From Acorus gramineus (Eukaryota > Streptophyta > Magnoliopsida > Acorales > Acoraceae), in the NCBI GenBank assembly GCA_030737835.1, contig CM060848.1, positions 12,632,323 through 12,696,322 of the forward strand: a stretch of DNA of 64,000 nucleotides. Direction: 5' to 3'. Shown here piece after piece: positions 22,731 to 34,533 of this stretch (positions are counted from its first letter, which is position 1; every line of letters begins with the position of its first letter). A program made the translations under genes and the position numbers. The notes under the pieces are model-generated. The model did no database searches. It had not been told where the DNA came from and saw only the letters and a program-made list of their open reading frames with translations.

Positions 22731-24889
22731 AGTGTATATATCTATTACTTATTTATTAAAATAATTATATGACTCAATATTTTAATTTTTTTTATCCTTT
22801 AATCAATTGTTTAATTACTAATAGTAATAGACATATTTAAATTTTAAAATTATTCAATGATACAATCTTATCTAATAAGATTATGATTTGTTTAATTACT
22901 AATCTATTATTATCAAATTTAGATAAATCATAAATATTTTAAGATATCAAAATCAGATTTAATTAAGTCATATCAATACATTTTTATTTTAAATCATATC
23001 TATATATTCTAATTTTTTATCTTTGAAATTAAATATATTCACCATGTATATCCATTTAATTATATTTCCATAAATATGTTTTTTTTGTAATAAAATGAAA
23101 AAATTACTAATGTACTATAATAAATAATATAAGATGTACATATGAATGTGAATATAATATACCTTAAGAATCCATATATATTTCATATTAAACATTTGTG
23201 CATAATTTAATATTTTTTGTTGAGTTTATTATAGTACTATTATATTTTTTTTTCCAGATTTTAAGGATTTGATTTATTCAAAGATTGAATCTCCTAATAC
23301 TAAGTTGTTTGAACTCCTCTCTATCTTTTTTTTTTTTATCACTAAATCTATATGTAGTCCTATATAAAGCAGTTCATCCCTATAGCCTAAATTATTTTTG
23401 TTCCCAAGCATATTATTTATTTATTTATATGTATATATATTGTGTTATTTATTTATGTAAATTTTTTCTATGTTATTCTTATTATGTACGTTTGATCTTA
23501 ATTGAATAGTGGCTTTGGAATGCAGGAAACTTTTAAGATAATAATGAGAAGCCAATTATTTCTGAATGCATGAGAGAGGTGGAGAGGAAGATTGTGAGGA
23601 ACTCTTTCTTTGGCTTGATTTTTAAGTGTTTTGTTTTTTATATTTTTAATGATATATTTTAGATATTGAAATTTATTTTTTGTTTTATCGTGTTTTTTTA
23701 TTATATCAGGTGAAATAATTGTGGAAAATCGAGGGAAGGTTTTAATTTTATTTTTTTAATATATTCGCTTGGGGTTGCATAAAGATGAAAATGTTCCATT
23801 CCTTTTATTGGATATTAAAATTCTATATTGGTTTATTTTGATTAGGGTGTTGTTTGCTCTTTTTTGATGTGATGCGATATAGGTTTTGTATGATAAAAAA
23901 TTGTTTAATGGAATCTGTTGATTAAAATACCGATCTTGTCGTTTTATAACCGAGTTAGAGTTTAGGTGATCTTAGAGTTTCATCTTTAATTGCACTTAAG
24001 AAAAAATAAGTTATAGTGTGGATTACAAATAAGTTGTAGTGTGAATTAGTTAGATTAGTTGAACACATGGAACATTAATTAATTATTCATTATTTGTCAA
24101 TTATTTTTTTATAACATTTGTTTATTATATTTTATATATTTTTGATGTGTTGTTATAATATAAAATATCTATGAATGCATACTTTATACATATTTCATAT
24201 TTTCAACATAATTAATAACTTCTTTATCAAAACCCCATTAATTAAAAAAATCTAATAATCATTTTTATTTTTATCTATAGTTTGCATCAGTTTTAAATAT
24301 TATTTTACATAAATCATTTTTCATCTTATTAAGTTTCTCATATAGTCACAATTTTAATTTAATTCATTTATTTATTTTTATTTTTTTGCTTCGAGTTTTA
24401 AGTGTTCTTTTGACTTGGTTATTTAATTGTATTGGGTTTTTGAATTGGTTTTTGTGATTGCATTTCAATAAGAATTTGATAAACTTTCAAATGTAGTATT
24501 TTGTAGGTCTACTTTGTTTCACATTTAAGTCACCAAGGTGGTCTTCCATTAAGAGTTTAAATATATTCAGAAGATTTATATCTGAGAATTAATTAATGAG
24601 TCAATTTTGAGGAAATATGATATTAGTTTCATATTGTGATTATTAGTTAAAGTTGAGTATAGACATAGAATAATATAATTATCAATTTATATTTGTCAAG
24701 TATTTCTACTAATATAATACAAATATATATAATTTTGATTACATTCTCTTCATAAGAAATTTTTGTCAAACATGTTTTATTAAATAAAAAATTATAAATA
24801 AAAATAAATATACTAATTTTATCAAAATATATCTCCATGTATGATATATCTCGTGCTTTAACACATGCAAGTAACTAGTATCTTTTTAA
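22731..24889. other. Very AT-rich intergenic stretch
   Basis: No gene, TIR pair or tandem array could be supported. Short open frames are low-complexity AT translations. Confidence 0.5.
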
Positions 24890-26302
24890 AACATAAAATA
24901 TATTTTAAAAATTTGTATTAACTTATTTGTAGAATATGTAAAAAAATTGCTCAAGAATTATATATATATATATATATCGAAAGGACCCCATAGCTGACTT
25001 TAAAATCAAACAGGGAAGGCTACATCTGTTTATTTGTCCCGGTCCCACGAAAAATTTCTAAAGAGTTATTAACTTCATTATAGTGAGTGTATAAGGCTAA
25101 TGAGATACGCAGGGGCGGAGCCAGGAAATAATTTTGGGGTGGGCTGAATTAAATTTTGATAAAAAAATTTTATGCCTAATAAAAAGCACTAAGTAAAAGT
25201 TTATATAAATAAATCAAATTTATAATCAAAATCTACTCAACAATCACATAGATATATAAAAAATTATATAAATAAGCATTACTCTAAATGATCAATAAAA
25301 AACTACCGCCTTTATTTTATATAAAAAAAATTGATTATGAGACATTAAAAATAAATAGAAAATACATATAAAAATAGAACTTCACCCATTCTTTCAGTGA
25401 AAAAAATGATAAAAATCCTCCTTATTTATTTTAAAAAACAAAACCACTGTTACACTTAGATATTGAAATAGATATTCTAGAAAGAGAAAATAAAATCACT
25501 AAAAATCAAACAAAAAAATGATTTTAGCTACAATTCTTTTGTGATAATAAAAAAAATACCTTTAAATGTTATGGCAATTTTATTATATGCCACAAAAAAA
25601 TAAAAAACAAAGATCAAAATAATTTAATTAGCGGCACTTAGCAAAGTGTCACACCTATTGCAACTAAATTAATCCATTTAAAATATAAAAAAAATAATTT
25701 AAGCTTTAATTCAGCCATTATAGAAAACAAATTAACTCTCCATATCCCTCACACCCTTATTTTGCTCCACTAAATTTGTTGCACACATCAGTCCTAACAT
25801 CCCAACAACTTTTTCTCCTCAAAATCAACAAAACATCTCCCCCAAGAATATGATCCAATGGACTAAAATAAAATAAAATCTGTGTTTGTTATAGATTAAG
25901 TTAATTAGGATATGGGTTTAAGGGGAATGCATGGATTTTCTTGAAAAATCTGGGCCGGGCTATAGCCCGGCCCAGTCTACCTATAGATCCGCCTCTGGAG
26001 ATACGGATATATATTTTGAGCGTGGATACACTCAGTTCGTTTGTAATCTGTTTTGCAGTCCCATACACTATGATAATATAGTATATACTGCTCCAAGCTA
26101 AATGATAAGTAGGGATAGGTATGATTTGATCAAACTCATATCCGACCCGCAGCTAGTTATCACAATATTGTCCTAATTAAACCTGTTTTAGATCTCCAAT
26201 TGATTTAATTGTTCTATCCCAAACCGTTCCAAAAGATTTTCAAGAAACCTGAGCGTACCGTCCCATCTAGTCCCAATTTGGTTTGGGTCAAGTGGGTCAC
26301 AA
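24890..26302. repeat. Duplicated PME intergenic block, copy 2, split by hAT
   Basis: Matches 21510-22040 on both sides of the hAT element at 25110-25997. The left part ends at GAGATACG and the right part resumes at the duplicated GAGATACG, so the uninterrupted state is known from copy 1, which reads ATGAGATACAGATATATAT. Confidence 0.85.
25110..25997. mobile_element. Non-autonomous hAT element with 8-bp duplication
   Basis: An 888-bp element starting CAGGGGCGGAGCCAGG and ending GATCCGCCTCTG, flanked by a perfect 8-bp duplication GAGATACG (25102-25109 and 25998-26005). Short inverted tips, an 8-bp duplication and CAGGGGCGG/CAGAGGCGG ends fit hAT. Near the right end GGGCCGGGCTATAGCCCGGC is a strong palindrome. 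The interior is AT-rich without a transposase frame. A related, diverged copy in the opposite orientation lies at 61956-62620. Confidence 0.93.
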
Positions 26303-26510
26303 GTAGGGTTCAAAAATAAAGCCCACCAACTATGTTCTATGTATTAGCGGTCCATGACCCGATTAGCAAGGATCCACGACTCAGATCGCCCACCATGGGT
26401 GGATCCGGCCCATCGAACTCTCCATATCCGACCACCAAAAAACATCAAGTCAGATTTGAGATTAAATTCTAATAGAACATATGAATTTGGGATCATAAAT
26501 GTAAAGATCT
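26303..26510. other. Short unassigned segment
   Basis: Follows the duplicated block. Moderately GC-rich, no motif recognised. Confidence 0.3.
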
Positions 26511-26800
26511 CAATATCTTATTTAAATCTCATATTATATATTGGATTTGTGACTATCCTTCACTGATTTTTCAAATTCCAACTATATATATATTTGATTT
26601 GGAACAATAGATCTCCAAATCCCAACAATATGTATTTATTTATGGACCATCAATAGTTAATTTCCCAAATTCTAACAAAATATATTTTACATTTGAAGCC
26701 ATAGTAATTGATTCTCAAATCCCAATAGTATATGTTAAATTTAAAAACATCATTAACTGATTCTATAAAATCTCAAGCAAAATATGTATATTTAATAGAG
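26511..26800. repeat. Degenerate tandem repeat of about 60 bp
   Basis: Roughly five diverged units with the consensus idea TTCTCAAATCCCAACAATAT, then an AT-rich tract, a TTTGNANCCAT word and TAATTGATT. Units are visible near 26560, 26612, 26660, 26715 and 26765. Confidence 0.5.
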
Positions 26801-27873
26801 AACCAGTTTTCTCTATTGAGATATATAAAAAAATATTTTTTGATTAAATCCCTTGTACAACTTCGACTAACTTAAGTGTCAGGATGATCGCCGACAACCA
26901 AACGGTCAGAGAAAACGGAGCAGACGGATCGTGTGACCTAAACCCAATTCATCACCTTTTGTCCCCTCCACATAGTATTTGAGTTTATTTCGGTTTTGAA
27001 AATTACTATTGACCAGACATAGGTATAATAGCCATTACTCGGAATTTTAGTTTGAGTTATAAGAACTGTTCAATCAAAATTTCATGGACTTAGGTGTAAA
27101 TTAAAAAAAAAAAATGCAATCTACATTTTGAAGTTAACAGTAAAAGCCAATTACACTTTAGGACTTACAAATACATTGAGAAATGCCAACTTCGTCTGCA
27201 TTTCCATTGAAATGAATAAACCAAAATTGCTTCTCAAGAAAACTAGAGTTCAGTTTTAATTTCCTGTCTTATTTTCCAAGCAGATAGAGAATTTTCTAAA
27301 TCTGTGTGAATTTCCCACGTGGCGGAGTCAAACATGATAACAACCTGAGCGTCGTAGCCATTCTCATCTCCAAAGCCCTATCAACGATGGACCATGGGTG
27401 CACCCAGATTCATTTATATATTTCCACAAAAAAACAAAATCCATAGATGCCAACCAAAATTACATAAAGAACGAACTGTCAACATTCAGACATGAAAAGC
27501 TTGTCCAATGCAGACAATACTTGGCCAAATCCATGCCAACAAATATATAAAGTCCATTGGTAGATTATCATCAGTTGATCAAGACTCATGGGCAGTGACG
27601 ACGAATCCATAATTTTCTTTAAAGGGGGCTTAAAATTGATGTTTATATGAAGGAAAATGACATGTGTAACAGGAACACGTGACCCGTCAAATCCCTACAA
27701 CAAAGATCCCACAATTTGATCGAACCCCCAATTTCTAAAACAGTTACACAAAAAGGAGGGAGACAATACAAATTTGTTAACGTTAACGTATGCATGCATG
27801 GGACCACTTTAACATATTTGTCCTTCAAAGTTCAAAATAGTCAGCTAGCGCACACAAAACCAACTTTGTGCCT
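26801..27873 (+). other. PME2 upstream region
   Basis: No gene supported. A CCCACGTGGCGG word near 27318 resembles the G-box-like palindrome upstream of PME1. The rest is AT-rich. Confidence 0.4.
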
Positions 27874-27882
27874 TATAAAAGG
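27874..27882 (+). promoter_or_regulatory. Probable PME2 TATA box
   Basis: TATAAAAGG sits 102 bp upstream of the PME2 ATG, in the same arrangement as PME1. Confidence 0.65.
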
Positions 27883-27975
27883 CTACCTATCCCTCCAATT
27901 CCCAAACCATCCTCAATTTTCAAAGAACAAAATAAGTTGCACAAACCTCCTAGCATACTTAATACCCAATCCACC

Positions 27976-30956
27976 ATGGCCAAGCTTGTAGTAGCTCAAT
28001 ATCTAACAAGCATCACCAGCCTTCTTTTCCTTCTTAGCCATGCTAAAGGAAACCAAATCATTTCTTCATGCAGCCAAACACCATACCCAAATGTCTGCAA
28101 CTCATTCATTAGTGACACTCTTCTATCCTCAAAAGACCAATACTCCCATTTCAATTTTCGTGACATGGCCCTCCAAGCAACAGTGGACAGAGCAAAACAG
28201 GCTCATCAGCTCGCTTTGGCCGTAGACCTCAATTCACTAGACGCGTTAGCCAAAGTAGCTTGGACCGACTGCTTGGAACTCTCTGAAAGTACACTCAGTC
28301 ACCTCAACCATATAGTGGGTTCAACTACAAACACCATCAGCACAGAAGACATTCAGACCTGGCTGAGCGCGGCCTTAGCCAACCAACAGACCTGTAAAAA
28401 TGGGTTCATCGAGATGGGTCTGGGTTCGCACTTAATTACCATCACTACCATTCTTGTCTAGCAACATTTCAAAGATGCTCAGCAACTCTCTCGCCATCAA
28501 CAGTGGAGCGAGTGCTTCAAATTCTAAAATCAAACCAAGTGGTTGGCGCAAGTTGCTCTCCAATGATGGTTTCCCAGAATGGGTGAGGCTCAGTGATCGT
28601 AAGCTTCTCCAAACATCATCAAGTGCTGCTTCACAAGCAGACATATATAGTAGTGGCTCAAGATGGGTCTGGGAACTACAGGACCATCAGTGAAGCAATC
28701 GCTGCGGCATCCACAGTGAGGAGCGGAACGAAGAGGTTTGTCATTCACGTGAAATCGGGTGTGTACAGTGAGAATGTTAACATACCACAATCAATTATCA
28801 ACCTGTGCTTGTTGGGGACGGGATTGATGCGACTGTTGTGACTGGTAGTAAGAATGTCATTGATGGGAGCACAACCTTCGCTTCTGCCACATTTGGTGAG
28901 TTATATATTAGATCTTTTGTGTTCTGTTATTAATTGCACGGCCAGCCCTGTGCCGGCTACAGTCACCTGGGAGTTCAGATTTACTGTGTCAAAGACATCG
29001 GAAAATGTATGGCAGCCACTAATTAGCAGTGTAAAAAATTACATTTATATTTTTAATAAACTCTTACTGACTTATCTAAAATTATATTTATTTTTTTAAT
29101 AGGCTCTTATCGCCTATGTGATAACTTTTTATTTCTTGTCATAAACATTTTCAGTTGACACAAGAAATCTGAACTCGTTATAGAGAGATCATATATATGC
29201 TCTCAAAAAAAAAAAATGTTTGTTTCTTATGTTTTAGTATTTTTTATTTTGTTTTTGAATTATTATTTTTTATTTTTAAAAATTTGTTCTTTTAATTTTT
29301 ATCTTTTAATTTCGTTTACTACAATTTTATGAGGATTTATGATGCAATATTTATTATTTTATTTACATAAAAAAACCTTATTAGATTATGTGTTTTTTTA
29401 TTATTATTATTCATTTATAATTTTTATGTTTGTTTTATTTTAGTATTTATACATTTTTGTTAAAGTGGATCGTGTCAAAAAAATTAAAATTTAAAATAAA
29501 AAAATTATTCAAAAATTTTGTGACTATAATCATAAATATTTTTTTGAAAGAATAGGGGTCTTATTTCCGAGTTAATCTAGGGTCCTATTTCTCTATATAC
29601 TAATCTCAAGATTCAAACGCATGCATGAACTACACGCTTCGCTCGCTATCGAGGTGGTGGCTGTGTATCCGCTGTATGCGGTTGACCAGGGATCGATCCC
29701 TGTTAAACCCCTCCCCCCCTTCTATGAGGTGGTGTTAGTTGTTGGGGCTGAGGACATATAATTGGTTAAATTTTTATTCAAACTTAACGAAATATTTTGT
29801 CACATATAATTGTGTTGATATTGAATTACATGTAAAAATCTTTCAATGGTAATTTTGTCTTTTACGGAGACTAATTTGTCTTTATGATTATTTATAGGGA
29901 CTATAATATATACACAATTTAATGTAAAAGTCTTTTAGGGGTAATTTTATCTTTTACATAGACTAATGTATCTTTATGACTATTTATAAGAACTTCAATG
30001 TCTACACAATTATATGTGATGGAATATTCTAATAATATTCCGTTAAGTTTGGATGGAAATTTAACTCAAGGATGATAATTGGGTTTTTCTGAGTTTTCAG
30101 ATACTCGTACGTCTGTCTCAATTTTAGTAGAGACTTATATGGGTTTTTCCATGTTTGTAGGAACTTAAATGTCTTTAACCCTATTAATTAATGTGGTTAT
30201 GTGGGTGCAAAACGCATTCATGGGCTGCCTCCTAATTATTTGTTCATCACTTGTAACGCTTTTTCAGCGGTAACCGGCAGTGGATTCATCGCAAAAGGAA
30301 TGACATTCGTAAACTCAGCCGGACCACAGAAGCACCAGGCCGTCGCATTACGATCAGGTTCAGACCTCTCCGTATTATACCAATGCAGCTTCGAAGGGTA
30401 CCAAGACACCCTCTACGTCTACTCCCAACGCCAGTTCTTCCGCAACTGCGACATCTACGGCACCGTCGACTTCATATTCGGAGACGCCGCCGCCGTCTTC
30501 CAGAGCTGCAACATCTACGTCCGCAAACCGTTGAGAAACCAACAGAACACCGTGACCGCGCAAGGTCGCACGGACCCCAACGAAAACACAGGGATTTCCA
30601 TACATGAATCTGTTGTCACAGCCGCTTCAGACTTGAAACCAGTGCAAGCTTTATTCAAGACTTACCTTGGTCGGCCGTGGCAACAGTACTCAAGGACTGT
30701 GTTCATGAAGACTGATTTGGATAGCTTGATTGATCCCGCTGGATGGCTTGAGTGGAGTGGAGATTTTGCTTTGAGTACTCTTTGTTATGGGGAGTACATG
30801 AACACAGGCGCTGGAGCCTCCACAACCAGCCGAGTTAGGTGGCCTGGGTTCCATGTCATGAGCGCAATTGATGCGGCCAAGTTCACCGTTGGTAGTTTCA
30901 TTCCCGGTGGGTCGTGGATTCCGGCCACTGGTGTTCCTTTCACTGCAGGGCTTTGA
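27976..30956 (+). pseudogene. Pectin methylesterase paralogue with frameshifted exon 1 (PME2)
   Basis: Exon 1 is 27976-28895 and exon 2 is 30268-30956. Exon 2 is 689 nt, exactly the length of PME1 exon 2, and the intron sits in the same place and phase. The ATG context ACCATGG, signal peptide and PMEI-like cysteines (SCSQTPYPNVC, TDC, QQTC) match PME1. Exon 1 leaves frame three times: near 28434 (TTAATTA where PME1 has three bases, a net +4), near 28643 (a TATA duplication, +4) and near 28806 (one base missing). Exon 2 is open and retains YQDTLY, VDFIFGD and YLGRPW. As read, no full-length esterase can be made. Sequencing error is possible for the single-base loss but less likely for two 4-base duplications. 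Confidence 0.88.
29600..29760. other. Possible tRNA-derived SINE fragment in PME2 intron
   Basis: GGTGGTGGCTGTGTATCC followed about 35 bp later by GGGATCGATCCC resembles a Pol III A box and B box (GGTTCGANTCC type). The body and tail were not recognised, so this is tentative. Confidence 0.3.
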
Positions 30957-32796
30957 GTGTGTGTGTTGGTTTGTTAGTTTGTAGTGCTTTTTAATTTATA
31001 ATTAATTTACTTTGTTGTTGTGTTAGGACACACAACTATATTCATTTCTTTTGTATCCATTTTATAATGGAGACATTTGCGTCACCAAATCAATGCAGTT
31101 TATCTTCTAATTGTTGCATTACCGGAGACATTATATTGGGTGATACTTAGAAACTTAATTTTTGCACTATTGATGATCACTCTGATATCCTGTGTTGAAT
31201 TTTAGAAGAATAGAAAACATGAAGAATCAATCGATTTGAAATTTACTGCTAGTAGAAATGGACGGGGGAGAGTGATTGACGCATAGTAGAAATGAATAGG
31301 GGAACAATGGCAGGTTTCCAAACTTCTGAATTCCGCGCATCAGAGCAGAGAGGGTATGCTCAATTGTTTTTTTTGGATTACAGTGTTCTAAATTATTATG
31401 TTTCATATAGTTATCTAATTAGCCACTATATAATATAATAAAAATAATTCTGCATTTTCTCGTATTAACAATTATAAAGTTCTCTTCTAGAAAAGTCTCA
31501 CATCATGTTTTCAAGACACATCATAATACGAAGGTAATGTGATATAAAGTCTATTCTTCAATTTCAATTTTAATATATTTTATTTGATAAGATATATATA
31601 TTTTTATAAAAAAATAAAGTATTATTCTAACTAATTATATGAATTTATTTATAAAAAATGTGAAAAAAAAATTAATGATGAATATACTGTATTCATGCAA
31701 ATATATAACTTTAACGATGTATATGAAACTGAAATTAAAATTAAAAAAAAATTATATACGACAGCATTGTAGAATATCTGCTACCGGCTTGCATATTCTA
31801 TGCAGGCCGGTTATCAGTAAGGGTCAGGGCTGCATATCCTTCCAAAACCCATTTTTTGGGTCCCCAAAGTCCCAATGTCACATCACCCTCTAAAATACTT
31901 GAAATACCCTTCAAAGCCGTTCGAATAAATGGCATTTAACTCCCCTGTTATTACAAATTCTTAATTATCTTTATATATAATAAAAAGTTAGCATTTATAT
32001 TCAAATGTGTGTTGATGTTTTCATAAATTTTTTATTTAAAGTTCAAAAATAATGTTTTAAAATGGAATCATTCATTAAATTAAAAAAAATGAATGGTTTA
32101 AGCGGTCACCAATTCAACCGTTGGGTTACCAGGCCGGATTAGATTTTAAAACAGTGTTCTCGAATATTTTAAATTTTATATCTTAAACTGTTCAATTTCA
32201 ATTTCAAATTTTAAAATTTTTTGAATTTCAAATTTCAAAATTTTGGAGGGATACATCATATGCTATAAGATATGACTGGATATCTCTTGTCTCAACAACA
32301 TCCGTACATATATAATATATTTTAAATGTTGAATATATTTTTATAACAAATTGGATATTTGAGACATAAATTTTAATAAACAATAACATGAAAAAAACAA
32401 AGAGCAGAATTGGTATTTTATAATCTAAATAGTGATCAAATGATTCATACGATAAATTTTAAAGATTTAACATTAGAGTTGCTGGATTTTTAAAACATCA
32501 AAATCTTCAAACTGAAGACTCCATTGAAATTCAAGAGTTTTCAAAAGTCCAAAATTTTCAAACGGGTGTCTTCAAATTGAATACCCGAGATGCTCTAATA
32601 TATATGAGCATGAATCTGTTATAAGTGAGCGATTGCATTAGGAGGAAGATATAACGTGCTATGGAAGCAGAGTATACCATCAAGTCCATTATACAAACTT
32701 CTACTAACAAAAACAGAAAAAGTTCATACAAACTTAAAAATCATTTTGGGTGTAGAATTAAAACAACCATCTCATCCGCACAAGAAAAACCCATGA
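30957..32796. other. Intergenic, no gene recognised
   Basis: Begins with the PME2 3' UTR (TGTTTGTT-rich, then AT-rich). The remainder is AT-rich, and short open frames such as 31639-31893 have no recognisable features. Confidence 0.45.
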
Positions 32797-33303
32797 TCAT
32801 CTACCAATCCGAGTGGACTTATAACAATCACGGGACAACTTCAGGCAATCCAACCAATGCAGAATCTCGGCGTTCGGATCCCTCTCAGTGACGACGTCAG
32901 TGGCAGTGATCTGCAGAGCACCTCGGAAGAACGTGACACGACCACGCACTCTCACAAGGGATCCCAACCGAACATCCGCAGCATAGGCGGATGAAGCCTC
33001 GGCCATCAGAATGGCGTCCAAAGGGTTGCGCCGGGCGAAATAGGGGGAGTCAGGGGACTGGTTGAGCCATAATATGCAGGGGATGCAACCGCTGCCGTCG
33101 TCCACCTGGAATTTCAAGAACTTGTCTCTTCGTTCATGGTATACGACGACTCCCACTGTCTCGGATCTCGCGATGGGGCGACCGTTTTTCATGGTGAAGG
33201 AAGGGGAGTGGTGGTGGTGGTGGTGGTGGTGGTGGGTGGTTTGGGTGAGGGAGAGGAAATCTGTTGCCAGGAGCTTCACATGGGTGGTGGAGATGTGATC
33301 CAT
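32797..33303 (-). CDS. STN1: CST complex subunit STN1, intronless
   Basis: A 168-residue single-exon protein. Plant STN1 is about 160 residues and usually intronless. The start THVKLLATDFLSLTQ, the OB-fold stretch (about 44-135) with KFLKFQVDDGSGCIPC and LVRVRGRV, and the carboxyl end RDPNAEILHWLDCLKL are the recognisable family features. STN1 works with CTC1 and TEN1 as the CST complex, which binds single-stranded telomeric DNA and promotes C-strand fill-in in the nucleus. Unusual here is a run of nine histidines (residues 24-32) between the N-terminal motif and the OB fold, encoded by a GTG repeat on the plus strand. The frame is intact from ATG 33303 to TGA 32797. Confidence 0.92.
   Translation of the reverse strand: MDHISTTHVKLLATDFLSLTQTTHHHHHHHHHSPSFTMKNGRPIARSETVGVVVYHERRDKFLKFQVDDGSGCIPCILWLNQSPDSPYFARRNPLDAILMAEASSAYAADVRLGSLVRVRGRVTFFRGALQITATDVVTERDPNAEILHWLDCLKLSRDCYKSTRIGR
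33208..33234. repeat. (GTG)9 microsatellite in STN1 coding sequence
   Basis: Nine GTG triplets on the plus strand encode the poly-His tract of STN1. Length changes in threes would keep the frame. Confidence 0.9.
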
Positions 33304-33936
33304 TTGTGGGAATTAGGACCAAATACAAAGGGTAATTTCTATTTGTAGAACTCTTTTTATTTTTAAATTTTTTTTTAGACAAACTCTCTTTCACTTTTAA
33401 TTGCAAAATTAACCTAAGTGAGTTATGATTAGGTCAACGCCGAACTCACCTGTTTTTTTTTATATCTTTTTCAATTTAAAATAGAAAACGTGATTAGCAA
33501 TCACGTGATTACTATAAAATGACATGTCGAAGCAAGCTCAAGTATTAAAAAAAATGAGAAACAACAACAGAAAACAATAGAACGGTCAGACATATACTAA
33601 TATCATTCCAAGGTGTCAAAAGCATACATAAAAAAACTACTCTTGAATCACCAAGCATCTCTGCTCCAAGAGCATGAAACTGGCTAATCATGTCTATTGG
33701 TATCATAAAATCTTTATCAAAATTTAAATCTTATTTGAATTTGTTATATTAATTTTAAAATTTTGAATCTTATCTTAATTTAAATTTAAAATTTAAAATT
33801 TATGGATACTCATATTTATTGATAGATGTGATGAATGAAATTTATCATGAATTTCTCCAATCATGTTATCCATAGAATCTTTATTAAATATATCCATCAA
33901 TTTTGATATTCAAATATATTGTGTCCACCGTGAAGC
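33304..33936. other. STN1 upstream and spacer
   Basis: AT-rich. Holds the presumed STN1 promoter on the minus strand, with no clear TATA box. Nothing else recognised. Confidence 0.4.
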
Positions 33937-33944
33937 AGTGTGGT

Positions 33945-34481
33945 CTAGGCCTGTCAATTGGATGAATACGGATCAGATAGGTCCATATCCATATCCGTAT
34001 CCGAATTGAATATCTGAAAAACTATCCGTATCCGATATCCAACAGATATTTCAAAACACATATTTGTATCCGATCCGAAAATTCGGATACGGATTCGAAT
34101 AATATCTGAAATATCCGAACCAGATTAAAACATAAAGAATTTATAAAATCTTAAGTCCTAACATGGTTAAATAAGTATCCACTAAAGATATAAAAACATA
34201 AATCCTAATATAGTTAAACAAGTATCTAACATAGTTAAATAGGTTTGTGTTTTGCCCTAAATCGTGAGCTATTGAATTTTCATCTAAGGGTTGAAACTAA
34301 TTATAGCATATATAAATAAAATAACAGTTCGGATACGGATATTGTTTGGATCGGATATAGGCTATATCCGATCCGATCCGAAAATTTTCGGATACGGATT
34401 TTCGGATATCGAATATTTTCTGCATTTTCGGATATGGATTCGGATCGAATACGGATATTTTTTCGGATAATTGACAGGCTT
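33945..34481. mobile_element. hAT-like MITE rich in GGATACGGAT words
   Basis: A 537-bp element with ends CTAGGCCTGTCAATT and AATTGACAGGCTT, flanked by AGTGTGGT and AGTGTGGC (33937-33944, 34482-34489; 7 of 8 identical). Both subterminal regions are packed with ATCCGTATCC words on the left and GGATACGGAT words on the right, so the two halves can pair. Related copies are at 56502-56956 and about 61680-62815. Confidence 0.8.
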
Positions 34482-34533
34482 AGTGTGGCCGTTGAAGCAG
34501 TTGGTTATGAGTCTCACCTAATAAGAACAGTAA

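Noticed and set aside
33062..33348. Plus-strand open frames rich in Val or Trp
   Set aside because: Produced by the GTG microsatellite antisense to STN1.
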